A DNA stretch of 64,000 nucleotides. Source: Fictibacillus phosphorivorans. GTDB lineage: Bacteria; Bacillota; Bacilli; Bacillales; Fictibacillaceae. The stretch spans positions 1 to 64,000 of the forward strand of contig NZ_LRFC01000001.1 in NCBI RefSeq assembly GCF_001619875.1, written 5' to 3'. The position numbers were made by a program, and so were the translations under genes. Under the pieces are notes generated by a model. That model saw only the letters and a list, made by a program, of their open reading frames with translations, was not told where the DNA came from and did no database searches. This document shows positions 8,388 to 16,538 of this stretch, in pieces; positions within the stretch are counted from its first letter, which is position 1; every line of letters begins with the position of its first letter.

Positions 8388-9260
8388 ATGTTGCAAAATG
8401 CAGTAGTCATCGGATCTGGTGTCATGGGGAGAGGGATTGCTTACGTTTGTGCAGTTGGAGGATTTGACGTTCAACTCGTTGATGTGAAAGAAGAACAGCT
8501 GGAAAACGCCAAAAGAGAGATCGATTCTATTTTTTCAAAAGCGGTATCTCGCGGGAAGCTTTCGCAAGATGATGCGGAAAGAGCGCAAGAAAGACTAGCC
8601 TACACTGCGAATCTATCAGCAGCTGTAAGCGGTGCTGATCTAGTGATCGAGGCCGTTCCTGAAAACATAGAGATCAAGCGTGCTGTTTTTGAAGAATTAG
8701 AACGTTCTGCACCAAGTCATTGTGTACTTGCTACAAACACATCCACGATGAGCCCGACAGAAATTGGATCATTTACGAAGCGTCCTGAAAAAGTAATCGC
8801 CATGCATTTCTTTAATCCTGTTCACAGGATGCCTCTTGTTGAGATTGTACGCGGACATGAAACGAACGATGAAACCGTAGAGCTTGCAAAAGAGGCTGCA
8901 GTAAAAATGGGTAAAGAAACGGTGACTGTGAATGAATTCCCAGGATTCGTAACAAGTCGTATCTCCGCGATGATCGGTAACGAAGCTTTTTATATGCTTC
9001 AAGAAGGTGTCGGTACGCCAGAAGATATTGATAAAGCGATCAAGCTTGGATTAAACTTTCCGATGGGGCCATTTGAGCTTGGAGATTTAGTAGGGTTAGA
9101 TACACGCTTAAACAACTTGAACTATCTTCATAAAACGCTAGGTGAAAAATACCGTCCAGCACCGCTTTTAGTGAAATACGTTAAAGCAGGAAGACTTGGG
9201 CGCAAATCCGGCAAAGGGGTTTACGATTACACCACGGAAAGCAGCGGGGTGAAGAAGTAA
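8388..9260 (+). CDS. paaH: 3-hydroxyacyl-CoA dehydrogenase (PaaH-type)
   Basis: An NAD-dependent dehydrogenase of 290 residues, probably oxidising 3-hydroxyadipyl-CoA to 3-oxoadipyl-CoA. The Rossmann motif GSGVMGRGIA is at residues 9-18, the catalytic His lies in MHFFNPVHRMPLVEIV and the Asn in TVNEFPGFVTSRI. ATG at 8388 is preceded by GGCAGGAGAG. The stop overlaps the start of the thiolase by one base. A partial match to the operator motif (ACG-N4-ACGT, 8343-8353) lies upstream but with different spacing. Confidence 0.88.
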   Translation: MLQNAVVIGSGVMGRGIAYVCAVGGFDVQLVDVKEEQLENAKREIDSIFSKAVSRGKLSQDDAERAQERLAYTANLSAAVSGADLVIEAVPENIEIKRAVFEELERSAPSHCVLATNTSTMSPTEIGSFTKRPEKVIAMHFFNPVHRMPLVEIVRGHETNDETVELAKEAAVKMGKETVTVNEFPGFVTSRISAMIGNEAFYMLQEGVGTPEDIDKAIKLGLNFPMGPFELGDLVGLDTRLNNLNYLHKTLGEKYRPAPLLVKYVKAGRLGRKSGKGVYDYTTESSGVKK

Positions 9261-10465
9261 TGAGAGAAGTTGTTATCGTTGATGCGGTCCGAACACCGAT
9301 TGGCCGCTATAAAGGTGAATTAAAGTCAGTCAGGCCGGATGATCTTGGAGCAGTCGTTATTTCTGCGCTTGTAGAAAGAAACCCTCTCGTACCTGTTCAC
9401 GAGATTGAAGAAGTTATTTTTGGTAATGCGAACGGGGCTGGTGAAGATAATCGAAATGTAGCTAGAATGTCTGCACTATTAGCTGGTCTACCGGTTGAAG
9501 TAGGTGGTACTACCATCAATCGTCTCTGCGGATCTGGAATGGACGCTGTTATTTATGCAGCACGGGCGATCTTAGCAGGTGAAGGGGATATCTTTATCGC
9601 AGGTGGAACCGAAAGTATGACGCGTGCACCGCTTGTTATGGGAAAACCAGAAGTAGAGTATCCGCGCGGCGATATGAAAATGTTTGATACAACAATTGGG
9701 TGGCGCTTCGTAAATCCACTTATGCATGAAAAATTCGGTACTGATTCTATGCCTGAAACAGCAGAAAACGTAGCGAAGAAATATGAAATATCAAGAGAAG
9801 ACCAAGACAAATTTGCGTACGACTCTCAAGCGAAAGCTAAAAAAGCAATGGAACAGAACCGATTTAAGGAAGAGATCGTTCCTGTAAGATTAGTAGATCG
9901 AAAAGGAAATGAAACATGGATTACAGAGGATGAGCATCCACGTCCCGAAACATCCCTTGAAAAACTAGGTACTCTTAAACCGTTGTTTAAAGACGGCAGT
10001 GTAACAGCAGGAAATGCGTCCGGTGTGAACGATGGCGCTTCAGCATTGCTATTGATGAGCCGTGAAAAAGCAGATATGTTAGGATTAAAGCCTTTAGCTC
10101 GCTATGTGTCGTCAGGCGTTGCAGGTCTTGAGCCTTCCATTATGGGTGTCGGTCCAATCGAAGCTTCAAGAAAAGCGTTAAAGCGTGCGGGACTTTCAGT
10201 GGGTGATCTAGACTTAATTGAACTGAACGAAGCTTTTGCGTCACAATCGCTAGCATGCATCAATGAATTGGAACTGGACCCCAGTAAAGTTAACGTAAAC
10301 GGCGGAGCAATCGCGTTTGGCCATCCGCTAGGCGCAAGCGGGGCACGTATTTTAACAACGCTCATTCATGAGATGAAAAAGCAAGGTTCACGATACGGAC
10401 TTGCGACGATGTGTATTGGAGTAGGGCAGGGAATTGCTTCTATTGTTGAAGCGATCCAAGAATAG
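9260..10465 (+). CDS. paaJ: 3-oxoadipyl-CoA thiolase (PaaJ-type)
   Basis: An acetyl-CoA acyltransferase of 401 residues. The nucleophile Cys is in NRLCGSGMDAV near residue 90, the His in NGGAIAFGHPLGASGA and the second Cys in TMCIGVGQG near the C terminus. The context (after PaaH, before a hydratase, in the paa cluster) points to cleavage of 3-oxoadipyl-CoA to acetyl-CoA and succinyl-CoA, and of the earlier dehydrosuberyl intermediate. A general fatty-acid thiolase cannot be excluded by sequence alone. Confidence 0.88.
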   Translation: MREVVIVDAVRTPIGRYKGELKSVRPDDLGAVVISALVERNPLVPVHEIEEVIFGNANGAGEDNRNVARMSALLAGLPVEVGGTTINRLCGSGMDAVIYAARAILAGEGDIFIAGGTESMTRAPLVMGKPEVEYPRGDMKMFDTTIGWRFVNPLMHEKFGTDSMPETAENVAKKYEISREDQDKFAYDSQAKAKKAMEQNRFKEEIVPVRLVDRKGNETWITEDEHPRPETSLEKLGTLKPLFKDGSVTAGNASGVNDGASALLLMSREKADMLGLKPLARYVSSGVAGLEPSIMGVGPIEASRKALKRAGLSVGDLDLIELNEAFASQSLACINELELDPSKVNVNGGAIAFGHPLGASGARILTTLIHEMKKQGSRYGLATMCIGVGQGIASIVEAIQE

Positions 10466-10477
10466 GAGGAGCTAAAA

Positions 10478-11254
10478 GTGAGTGCTATTTTATACGAAGT
10501 TAAAAATTTCGTTGCTTATGTGACATTGAACCGTCCAGAAGTATTAAACTGCTTTAACTATGCAACGCTAAAAGAGCTGGAAGAAGTGGTAGAAGACATT
10601 CATCACAACAATGATGTTCGTGTCGTTATCTTTACTGGAGCAGGCGAAAAGGCGTTCAGTGCAGGTGCTGATCTAAAAGAAAGACGAACGCTCACTGAAT
10701 CAGAAGTTCGCAGAAACGTACGTAAGATCCGCGATGTGTTCTCTGCTGTAGAGGCATTACCGCAGCCTACGATCTGTGCGATCAACGGTCATGCTTTTGG
10801 CGGAGGATTTGAATTGGCTCTTGCATGTGATCTTCGTGTCTCTGTAAGAGAAGCATCAATGGGGCTAACTGAACTGAGCTGGGCAATCATTCCTGGTGCA
10901 GGAGGAACACAGCGTCTTCCAAGGTTAATCGGTCAGGCAAAAGCGATGGAACTTATTTTGACAGCGAAAAAGATGATGGCCGAAGAAGCTTTTTCATACG
11001 GCATCTTAAACCAGGTTACATCAAGAGAAGAGCTGATGGCAGTTTGTGAAAACTATGCAGGACTGATTATGAAGAACGGACCTGTTGCAGTCCAGCAAGC
11101 AAAATATGCAATCAAGCACGGAACCGAAGTGGATCTTCAAACAGGACTTGCGATTGAAGCAAAAGCGTATGAAGTGACGATTCCGACAAAAGACCGAATG
11201 GAGGCGCTTGTCGCTTTCGGTGAAAAAAGACCACCTGTTTTTAAGGGAGAGTAA
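10478..11254 (+). CDS. Enoyl-CoA hydratase, second of the cluster
   Basis: A 258-residue crotonase with both catalytic glutamates (GGGFELALACD and LTELSWAIIPGAGGT). GTG start 8 bases after a perfect AGGAGG. Since no MaoC domain is fused to the aldehyde dehydrogenase, this or the hydratase at 4817 may act as the oxepin-CoA hydrolase; the other would be PaaF. It is the last enzyme gene before paaX. Confidence 0.83.
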   Translation: MSAILYEVKNFVAYVTLNRPEVLNCFNYATLKELEEVVEDIHHNNDVRVVIFTGAGEKAFSAGADLKERRTLTESEVRRNVRKIRDVFSAVEALPQPTICAINGHAFGGGFELALACDLRVSVREASMGLTELSWAIIPGAGGTQRLPRLIGQAKAMELILTAKKMMAEEAFSYGILNQVTSREELMAVCENYAGLIMKNGPVAVQQAKYAIKHGTEVDLQTGLAIEAKAYEVTIPTKDRMEALVAFGEKRPPVFKGE

Positions 11255-11443
11255 CTTGTTTCTGTCTCTATCGTTCCACTATTATAAAGTATAATTATTT
11301 GCACGATTGATTTTCGACGAGGTAACCGATTTAGGTCGATCGTATAAGCGCAACTAAGACTGACGTGAAAAACGTGGGGTCAGTCAAGGGATCTTTATGG
11401 TAGGATTGTACAGACAATAACAGGTACAAATGAGGGTATGAAC

Positions 11444-12331
11444 ATGCAGAATAGTTTAAACACACGCTCCATGATCTTTACGCTTTACGGAGATTATATC
11501 CGTCATTATGGTAGCGAAATCTGGATCGGCAGCCTGATTCGTTTGTTAGAAGAGTTTGGCCACAATGAACAAGCGGTTAGAGCAGCGATCTCTAGAATGA
11601 ACAAACAAGGCTGGATTGCAGCTAGAAAACAAGGAAATAAGAGCTATTATTATTTAACAGACCGTGGAAAAAAGAGAATGGATGAAGCTGCAAAAAGGAT
11701 TTTTAACGTGCAGCAGGAACCGTGGAACGGCGAATGGATGATGTTCACGTATACGATTCCGGAAGAGAAAAGAAGCATTAGGGATGAACTTCGAAAAGAG
11801 CTTGTTTGGAGCGGCTTTGGTTTACTAGCAAATAGTTTCTGGATCTCACCTCATCCATCATCTGACCAAATTCAGTCCATGATCGATAAATACGATATTA
11901 AAGAATATGTTCATTCATTTACAGCGGTTTATAACGGGCCGAATGAAAATGAAAAACTTGTATCTGAGTGCTGGGATCTCAATGATATCAACACGAAATA
12001 CAATGATTTCATCGTGACGTATTCACAAAAGTATGTAATTGATAAGAACAAGATCGAAAAAGGAGAAATGACGGACGGTGAATGCTTTGTGGAAAGAACG
12101 AAACTCGTCCACGAATACCGAAAGTTCCTTTTTATCGATCCGGGCTTGCCTGAGGAGCTGCTGCCAGCTGAATGGCTCGGCGATCACGCAGCCTCATTGT
12201 TCAGTGATTACTACCGAGCGCTTGCCGGACCAGCAAGCCGTTTCTTTGAAAGCATCTATTCAGATGGGAATGAATTGAAAAAGAATACAAAACATGATGT
12301 GCTGAATCATCCGCTTATTCAGGAGAAGTAA
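11444..12331 (+). CDS. paaX: Phenylacetate-responsive repressor PaaX
   Basis: This 295-residue protein is of the PaaX family, which represses paa genes until phenylacetyl-CoA binds. The N-terminal winged helix is seen at about 10-75 (TRSMIFTLYGDYIRHYG, then QAVRAAISRMNKQGW), followed by the family's central PENGEWMMFTYTIPE-like segment and a C-terminal helical domain. ATG at 11444 fits the weak GAGGG box better than ATG at 11438. A 180-bp gap upstream contains TATAAT near 11290 and ACGTGAAAAACGT at 11363, a possible self-control site. Confidence 0.9.
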   Translation: MQNSLNTRSMIFTLYGDYIRHYGSEIWIGSLIRLLEEFGHNEQAVRAAISRMNKQGWIAARKQGNKSYYYLTDRGKKRMDEAAKRIFNVQQEPWNGEWMMFTYTIPEEKRSIRDELRKELVWSGFGLLANSFWISPHPSSDQIQSMIDKYDIKEYVHSFTAVYNGPNENEKLVSECWDLNDINTKYNDFIVTYSQKYVIDKNKIEKGEMTDGECFVERTKLVHEYRKFLFIDPGLPEELLPAEWLGDHAASLFSDYYRALAGPASRFFESIYSDGNELKKNTKHDVLNHPLIQEK

Positions 12332-12382
12332 TTCTTAGATGGAAAAAGCACTATCGTGAAAACGTTGTTGTTTTTGAAAGTT

Positions 12383-12512
12383 GTTGATTTTCGCTCCAGG
12401 CTGCTCGCTTTCCGCGGGGCAGGCAGTGAGCCACATTCGTACGTTTCACGTATAAGTGTCTCACCTGCCCGCCTGTCCCGCAGGAGTCTCGCATCCTTAC
12501 GCTACAATCAAC
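12383..12512 (+). repeat. Dispersed fold-back repeat, copy 3 (subtype A)
   Basis: An intact copy with GTTGAT and ATCAAC ends, GCTTTCCGCGGGGCAGG, a middle reading GAGCCACATTCGTACG, and CCTGTCCCGCAGGAGTCTCG. It lies 51 bp after the paaX stop. Confidence 0.92.
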
Positions 12513-12553
12513 TTGCTAACGCAGTCAAAAGTAACAATTTCTATTAAAAAATA

Positions 12554-12586
12554 GAAGCACTTTCGGAATATGAACGAAAGTGCTTC
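12554..12586. terminator. Bidirectional terminator between paaX and paaY
   Basis: A perfect 12-bp stem (GAAGCACTTTCG with CGAAAGTGCTTC), A-rich on both sides. It separates the convergent paaX and paaY-like genes. Confidence 0.75.
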
Positions 12587-12594
12587 AAAATAAG

Positions 12595-13110
12595 TTACTT
12601 TTTTAGTTCAGCCGCAAACTGCTGCCCTTTTTCGTAATACGTGTCGATCGTTAGCTGGATGAGCTTTAGGTCATCGTCGTTCAATTCGCGGACCACTTTA
12701 CCGGGTGACCCCATAACCATTACACGAGGCGGAATCTTTTTGCCTGGGGGAATGAGAGTGTTTGCACCGATGAAGGCTTGTTCACCGATTTCTACACCAT
12801 CAAGAATGGTAGAACCCATGCCAACGAGAGCACCTTTTTTTACAGTGCAGCCGTGCAGGATCACGTTGTGTCCGATCGATACTTCATCTTCTAAGATTAG
12901 CGGGTAGCCTTCATACAGGTGAAGGGTACAGTTGTCTTGAACGTTTGTTTTTTTACCGATGGAGATCGGTCCTTCATCACCGCGAAGAACAGAGTTAAAC
13001 CAGATGCTTGAGCCTTCGCCGATTGTTACATCACCGATAACATGAGCACCAGGGGCGATAAAAGCGCTTTCATGAATGTCTGGTGTTTTGCCATTAAATG
13101 AGTATTTCAT
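12595..13110 (-). CDS. Gamma-carbonic-anhydrase/PaaY-like hexapeptide protein
   Basis: A left-handed beta-helix protein of 171 residues with repeated hexapeptide turns (HVIGDVTIGEGSSIWFNSV, then NVQDNCTLHLYEGYPL, IGHNVILHGC). Such proteins form trimers with zinc between chains. PaaY of phenylacetate clusters, a thioesterase in some species, and YrdA/CaiE-like proteins belong here. Next to paaX a PaaY role is plausible, but a general gamma-CA-like function is not excluded. ATG at 13110 follows GGGAGG by 7 bases; longer upstream reading has no ribosome site. Confidence 0.8.
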   Translation of the reverse strand: MKYSFNGKTPDIHESAFIAPGAHVIGDVTIGEGSSIWFNSVLRGDEGPISIGKKTNVQDNCTLHLYEGYPLILEDEVSIGHNVILHGCTVKKGALVGMGSTILDGVEIGEQAFIGANTLIPPGKKIPPRVMVMGSPGKVVRELNDDDLKLIQLTIDTYYEKGQQFAAELKK

Positions 13111-13177
13111 AATGAACCTCCCTAATTTCAGGTATACAGGTTCAGTATAACAAAGGTAAGAATGGGAGGTGGAGAAT

Positions 13178-14128
13178 TTGAATCTTATCTGCGAAAAATT
13201 AAATATTAAGTTTCCTATCATACAAGGCGGAATGGGAAATGTTAGCAATGCAGAGCTAGCTTCTGCGATATCAAATGCAGGTGGATTGGGCACGATTGGC
13301 GCTGGCACAATGTCACCTGAAGAGGTAGAGGATTTAATTATTGCAACAAAGGGGATGACAGAAAAGCCATTTGCTGTTAATGTACCTTTAACCGTTGCAT
13401 CAGATGTTAAAGAAATCTTAAGGCTACTGATCAAACATAAAGTCGAGGTTGTTTCTCTTTCTGCGGGTAATCCTGCACCTTACATAGCAAAATTAAAGGA
13501 AAATGGATTAAAAGTTATTTGCGTTGTTGCTTCCGTCTATCATGCGCAAAAAGCGGAAGCTGCAGGGGCAGATATGCTTGTGGCTGAGGGCTATGAAGCA
13601 GCAGGATTGAACTCACCATACGAGACGACAACAATGGTGCTTCTGCCTCAAGTTTCCCGAAGTGTGGCAATACCGGTCATTGCTGCTGGAGGGATTGCAG
13701 ACGGAAGCGGATTGGCTGCAGCCTTCGCTCTAGGAGCACAAGGCGTGCAGATGGGTACCCGTTTTATCGCAACAAAAGAAGCACCTTTTCACGATATTTA
13801 CAAAACATCGTTAGTTGAGGCAGATGATACAAAAACGTTGATCGTCGGACGTTCGACAGGAAAGATCAGAAGAATTTATGATACACCTTATGCTCAAAAG
13901 CTGATCCAGCTTGAAAAAAATGGCGTCGAACCCCAAGAGTTTTTAGCACACACCTCAGAGGACCACCACATTTTAGGGGCTGTAAAAGGGGACTTGGAGA
14001 ACGGTTTTATTAACAGCGGGCAGATCGCTGGAGCCATTAATGATGTGCCAAGCGTAAAAGACCTGCTTGAAACCATGATGAAAGAAGCGCAAGAAACAGT
14101 TAGTATGTTAAACAAACGTTTAATATAA
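13178..14128 (+). CDS. Nitronate monooxygenase / FabK-family flavoprotein
   Basis: A TIM-barrel FMN protein of 316 residues (FPIIQGGMGN at the N terminus, VIAAGGIADGSG and GAQGVQMGTRF in the phosphate-binding end). In nitronate monooxygenases and FabK the catalytic loop reads EAGGH or ESGGH; here it is EGYEAAGLNSP, so the catalytic His is absent. The substrate is therefore unknown. TTG at 13178 is preferred since GGGAGG precedes it by 8 bases. It is divergent from the PaaY-like gene and is followed after 38 bp by the NSS transporter. Confidence 0.7.
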   Translation: MNLICEKLNIKFPIIQGGMGNVSNAELASAISNAGGLGTIGAGTMSPEEVEDLIIATKGMTEKPFAVNVPLTVASDVKEILRLLIKHKVEVVSLSAGNPAPYIAKLKENGLKVICVVASVYHAQKAEAAGADMLVAEGYEAAGLNSPYETTTMVLLPQVSRSVAIPVIAAGGIADGSGLAAAFALGAQGVQMGTRFIATKEAPFHDIYKTSLVEADDTKTLIVGRSTGKIRRIYDTPYAQKLIQLEKNGVEPQEFLAHTSEDHHILGAVKGDLENGFINSGQIAGAINDVPSVKDLLETMMKEAQETVSMLNKRLI

Positions 14129-14166
14129 GCTAGTTGTATTTGTAACAGGGGAGGTAGTATTAAACT

Positions 14167-15501
14167 ATGAAACAGCAAGACCAGTGGACGTCGAAGTTAG
14201 CCTTTATTTTAGCTGCAGCAGGATCTGCAATCGGACTCGGAGCAATTTGGAAGTTTCCTTATGTAGCAGGTACTAGTGGTGGAGGAGCTTTTTTCCTCAT
14301 CTTTTTATTGTTTACGTTTTTAGTTGGTTTTCCGCTTTTGATGGCTGAGTTTGTCATCGGACGAGGGGCACAAAAAGAGGCGGTTTCCGCTTACCGGACA
14401 ATCGCTCCAGGTTCTGCATGGCCATGGCTAGGAAGAATGGGTGTAGCAACTGCATTTATCTTATTATCTTTTTACAGTGTTATTGGAGGCTGGATCGTCC
14501 TTTATCTTAGCAAAAGCTTTTCAGGCAACTTCTTTAACCATGATTTTGGTGCCCTATTTGGCGAATCCATCTCAAGTCCTTGGCCAGTATTGATCTCACA
14601 ATTTATCTTTATGATGATTACGATCTTTGTTGTAAGCCGCGGAATTAAAAACGGTATTGAAAAAGCAAACCAGATTATGATGCCAGCCCTTTTTGTGCTG
14701 TTTGCTGTATTAATCATCCGTTCATTGACACTGGATAACGCGATGGAAGGCGTTAAGTTCTTCTTGTTCCCAGACTTCTCAGAGATCGGTTCGGACGACA
14801 TTCTTTTTGCATTAGGACAATCGTTCTTCTCGCTGAGTGTCGGTATCTCCGTAATGGTTACGTACAGCTCATATTTGAGTAAAAAAGAAAGCTTAACGAA
14901 ATCCGCAACAACAATCGTTTTGCTTAACGTTTTGATTTCTCTATTAGCCGGATTGGCGATTTTCCCAGGAGTATTCTCATTAGGACTAGAGCCTACAGAA
15001 GGTCCAGGATTATTGTTCGTTGTTCTTCCAGCAGTATTTGATCAAATTGTCTTCGGACAATTTTTCTTCATTGTATTCTTAGCGCTGTTCTTGTTTGCGA
15101 CGTTAACATCGGCGTTTTCCATGCTTGAGATCATTGTTGCATCCATTACAAAAGGTGAGCTATCACATCGTGCAAAATGGTCTTGGATCATCGGTGTTCT
15201 GATTTTTGCAGCTGGGGTTCCATCCGCACTTTCAATGGGTGTACTGTCAGATGTAACACTTTTCGGTAAAACGATTTTCGATCTATTAGACTTCTTAGTT
15301 AGTAACATCTTATTGCCGCTAGGAGCATTATTTATCGCTTTATTCGTAGGTTACCGTTATCCGAAAGAAATGCTGCTAGAGGAATTTAGAGCAGGTTCTT
15401 CCGTGACAAAAAGAGGTTTTGCATTATGGCTGATGCTGATTCGTTATATCGTGCCAGTCATCATCGTAATTGTATTCTTTAATACGCTTGGGTTGTTTTA
15501 A
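14167..15501 (+). CDS. Sodium-dependent NSS/SNF family transporter
   Basis: A 444-residue membrane protein of the neurotransmitter:sodium symporter family, with about 11 hydrophobic segments. The N-terminal segment AAAGSAIGLGAIWKFPYVAG carries the unwound helix 1 that binds sodium and substrate in LeuT-type proteins. The likely cargo is an amino acid. Its place between paa genes and the phenylalanine dehydrogenase operon makes an aromatic amino acid possible, which is inference only. GGGGAGG lies about 12 bases before ATG. Confidence 0.88.
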   Translation: MKQQDQWTSKLAFILAAAGSAIGLGAIWKFPYVAGTSGGGAFFLIFLLFTFLVGFPLLMAEFVIGRGAQKEAVSAYRTIAPGSAWPWLGRMGVATAFILLSFYSVIGGWIVLYLSKSFSGNFFNHDFGALFGESISSPWPVLISQFIFMMITIFVVSRGIKNGIEKANQIMMPALFVLFAVLIIRSLTLDNAMEGVKFFLFPDFSEIGSDDILFALGQSFFSLSVGISVMVTYSSYLSKKESLTKSATTIVLLNVLISLLAGLAIFPGVFSLGLEPTEGPGLLFVVLPAVFDQIVFGQFFFIVFLALFLFATLTSAFSMLEIIVASITKGELSHRAKWSWIIGVLIFAAGVPSALSMGVLSDVTLFGKTIFDLLDFLVSNILLPLGALFIALFVGYRYPKEMLLEEFRAGSSVTKRGFALWLMLIRYIVPVIIVIVFFNTLGLF

Positions 15502-15522
15502 TCTTTGTTGCTTCTGAAAGTG

Positions 15523-15651
15523 GTTGATTTCCGTTCCAGGTACTCGCTTTCCGGGGGGCGTGCGGTGAGCCTCCTCTGCGCTTTGCGCATCTAGGAGTCT
15601 CACCTGTCCCGCTAATCCCCCAGGAGTCTCGTACCTTGCACTCCAATCAAC
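15523..15651 (+). repeat. Dispersed fold-back repeat, copy 4 (subtype B)
   Basis: Same ends and flanks as the family, but with GGGGGGCGTGCGGTGAGCC and an internal TCTGCGCTTTGCGCA hairpin. Shared closely with the copy at 53908, which defines a second subtype. Confidence 0.9.
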
Positions 15652-15712
15652 CTGTCAAGAAAGTAACAAAAGGGCTCAAAAAACAATTAATTCTAATGAG
15701 ACTTTATATAAG

Positions 15713-15747
15713 AAAGACGCAGACCGAATTTGGTGCTGCGTCTTTTT
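15713..15747 (+). terminator. Rho-independent terminator
   Basis: A perfect 10-bp stem (AAAGACGCAG with CTGCGTCTTT) runs into a T tract, before the SDR gene. Confidence 0.8.
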
Positions 15748-15800
15748 CATGCTTATAATAGACTAGGAAAGTAACACAGCAGTGAAAGGAAGGTTTTACT

Positions 15801-16520
15801 ATGATCAATGAAAAAATTGCAGTCGTAACTGGTGCGTCTCGCGGATGTGGCAGAGCGATCGCAGAAAAATTAGGAAAACTAGGTGCCAAGTTAACAGTCG
15901 TTGGTTCCTCAGACGATATTTTTAAAACAGCGGACGAATTAAGTGATAAAGGCTATGAAGTACTAGCGGTAAAAGCAGATGTAACAAAAGAGGAAGAAGT
16001 AGCTGATCTGTTTAAACAAACGTTTGATCAATACGGACAAGTTGATATTTTAGTAAACAATGCAGGAGTAGGTCAATTTAAGCTGGCAGAAGAGCATTCT
16101 TTAACAGATTTTAAACATATGTTTGAAGTTAACGTTCAAGGTGTATTCTTATGTAGTAAAGCGGTTGTTCCACATATGAAAGAGCGTAAAACAGGGACGA
16201 TCATTACAATCTCATCTGATGTCGGCCGGAGAACGATTGCGAATGGCTCTGTGTACACTGCCACAAAATACGCGGTTCAAGGATTTTCAGGTTCTCTTGC
16301 ACAAGAGCTGCGCGAATTCGGCGTGCGTGTGGGTACAGTGAACCCAGGTGCCATTGACACATATTTTGCTGACTCTGAGCCTGGTCTTGATTTTAAAGAG
16401 GACTGGCTGAAGGTGGATGATATTGCAGAGGCAGTAGTTTACATGGCAAGCGCCCCAAAACATATGGTTGTTGATGAGATCATGCTTCATCCTCTTTCTC
16501 AGGAATATCCGAACGTTTAA
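15801..16520 (+). CDS. SDR-family oxidoreductase
   Basis: A classical short-chain dehydrogenase of 239 residues: cofactor motif TGASRGCGRA at 11-20, NNAG near 87, Ser in TIISS-like ITISSDVG and the active-site YTATK near 151-155. The substrate cannot be told. AAAGGAAGG lies upstream of ATG. The redoxin gene with an in-frame UGA starts 18 bases after its stop, so the two form a likely operon. Confidence 0.88.
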   Translation: MINEKIAVVTGASRGCGRAIAEKLGKLGAKLTVVGSSDDIFKTADELSDKGYEVLAVKADVTKEEEVADLFKQTFDQYGQVDILVNNAGVGQFKLAEEHSLTDFKHMFEVNVQGVFLCSKAVVPHMKERKTGTIITISSDVGRRTIANGSVYTATKYAVQGFSGSLAQELREFGVRVGTVNPGAIDTYFADSEPGLDFKEDWLKVDDIAEAVVYMASAPKHMVVDEIMLHPLSQEYPNV

Positions 16521-16538
16521 CACTAGGAGGCTATTTTG

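Noticed and set aside
13111-13434. N-terminal extension of the PaaY-like protein
   Set aside because: It would run through the divergent promoter region and into the next gene, and a GGGAGG site marks ATG at 13110.
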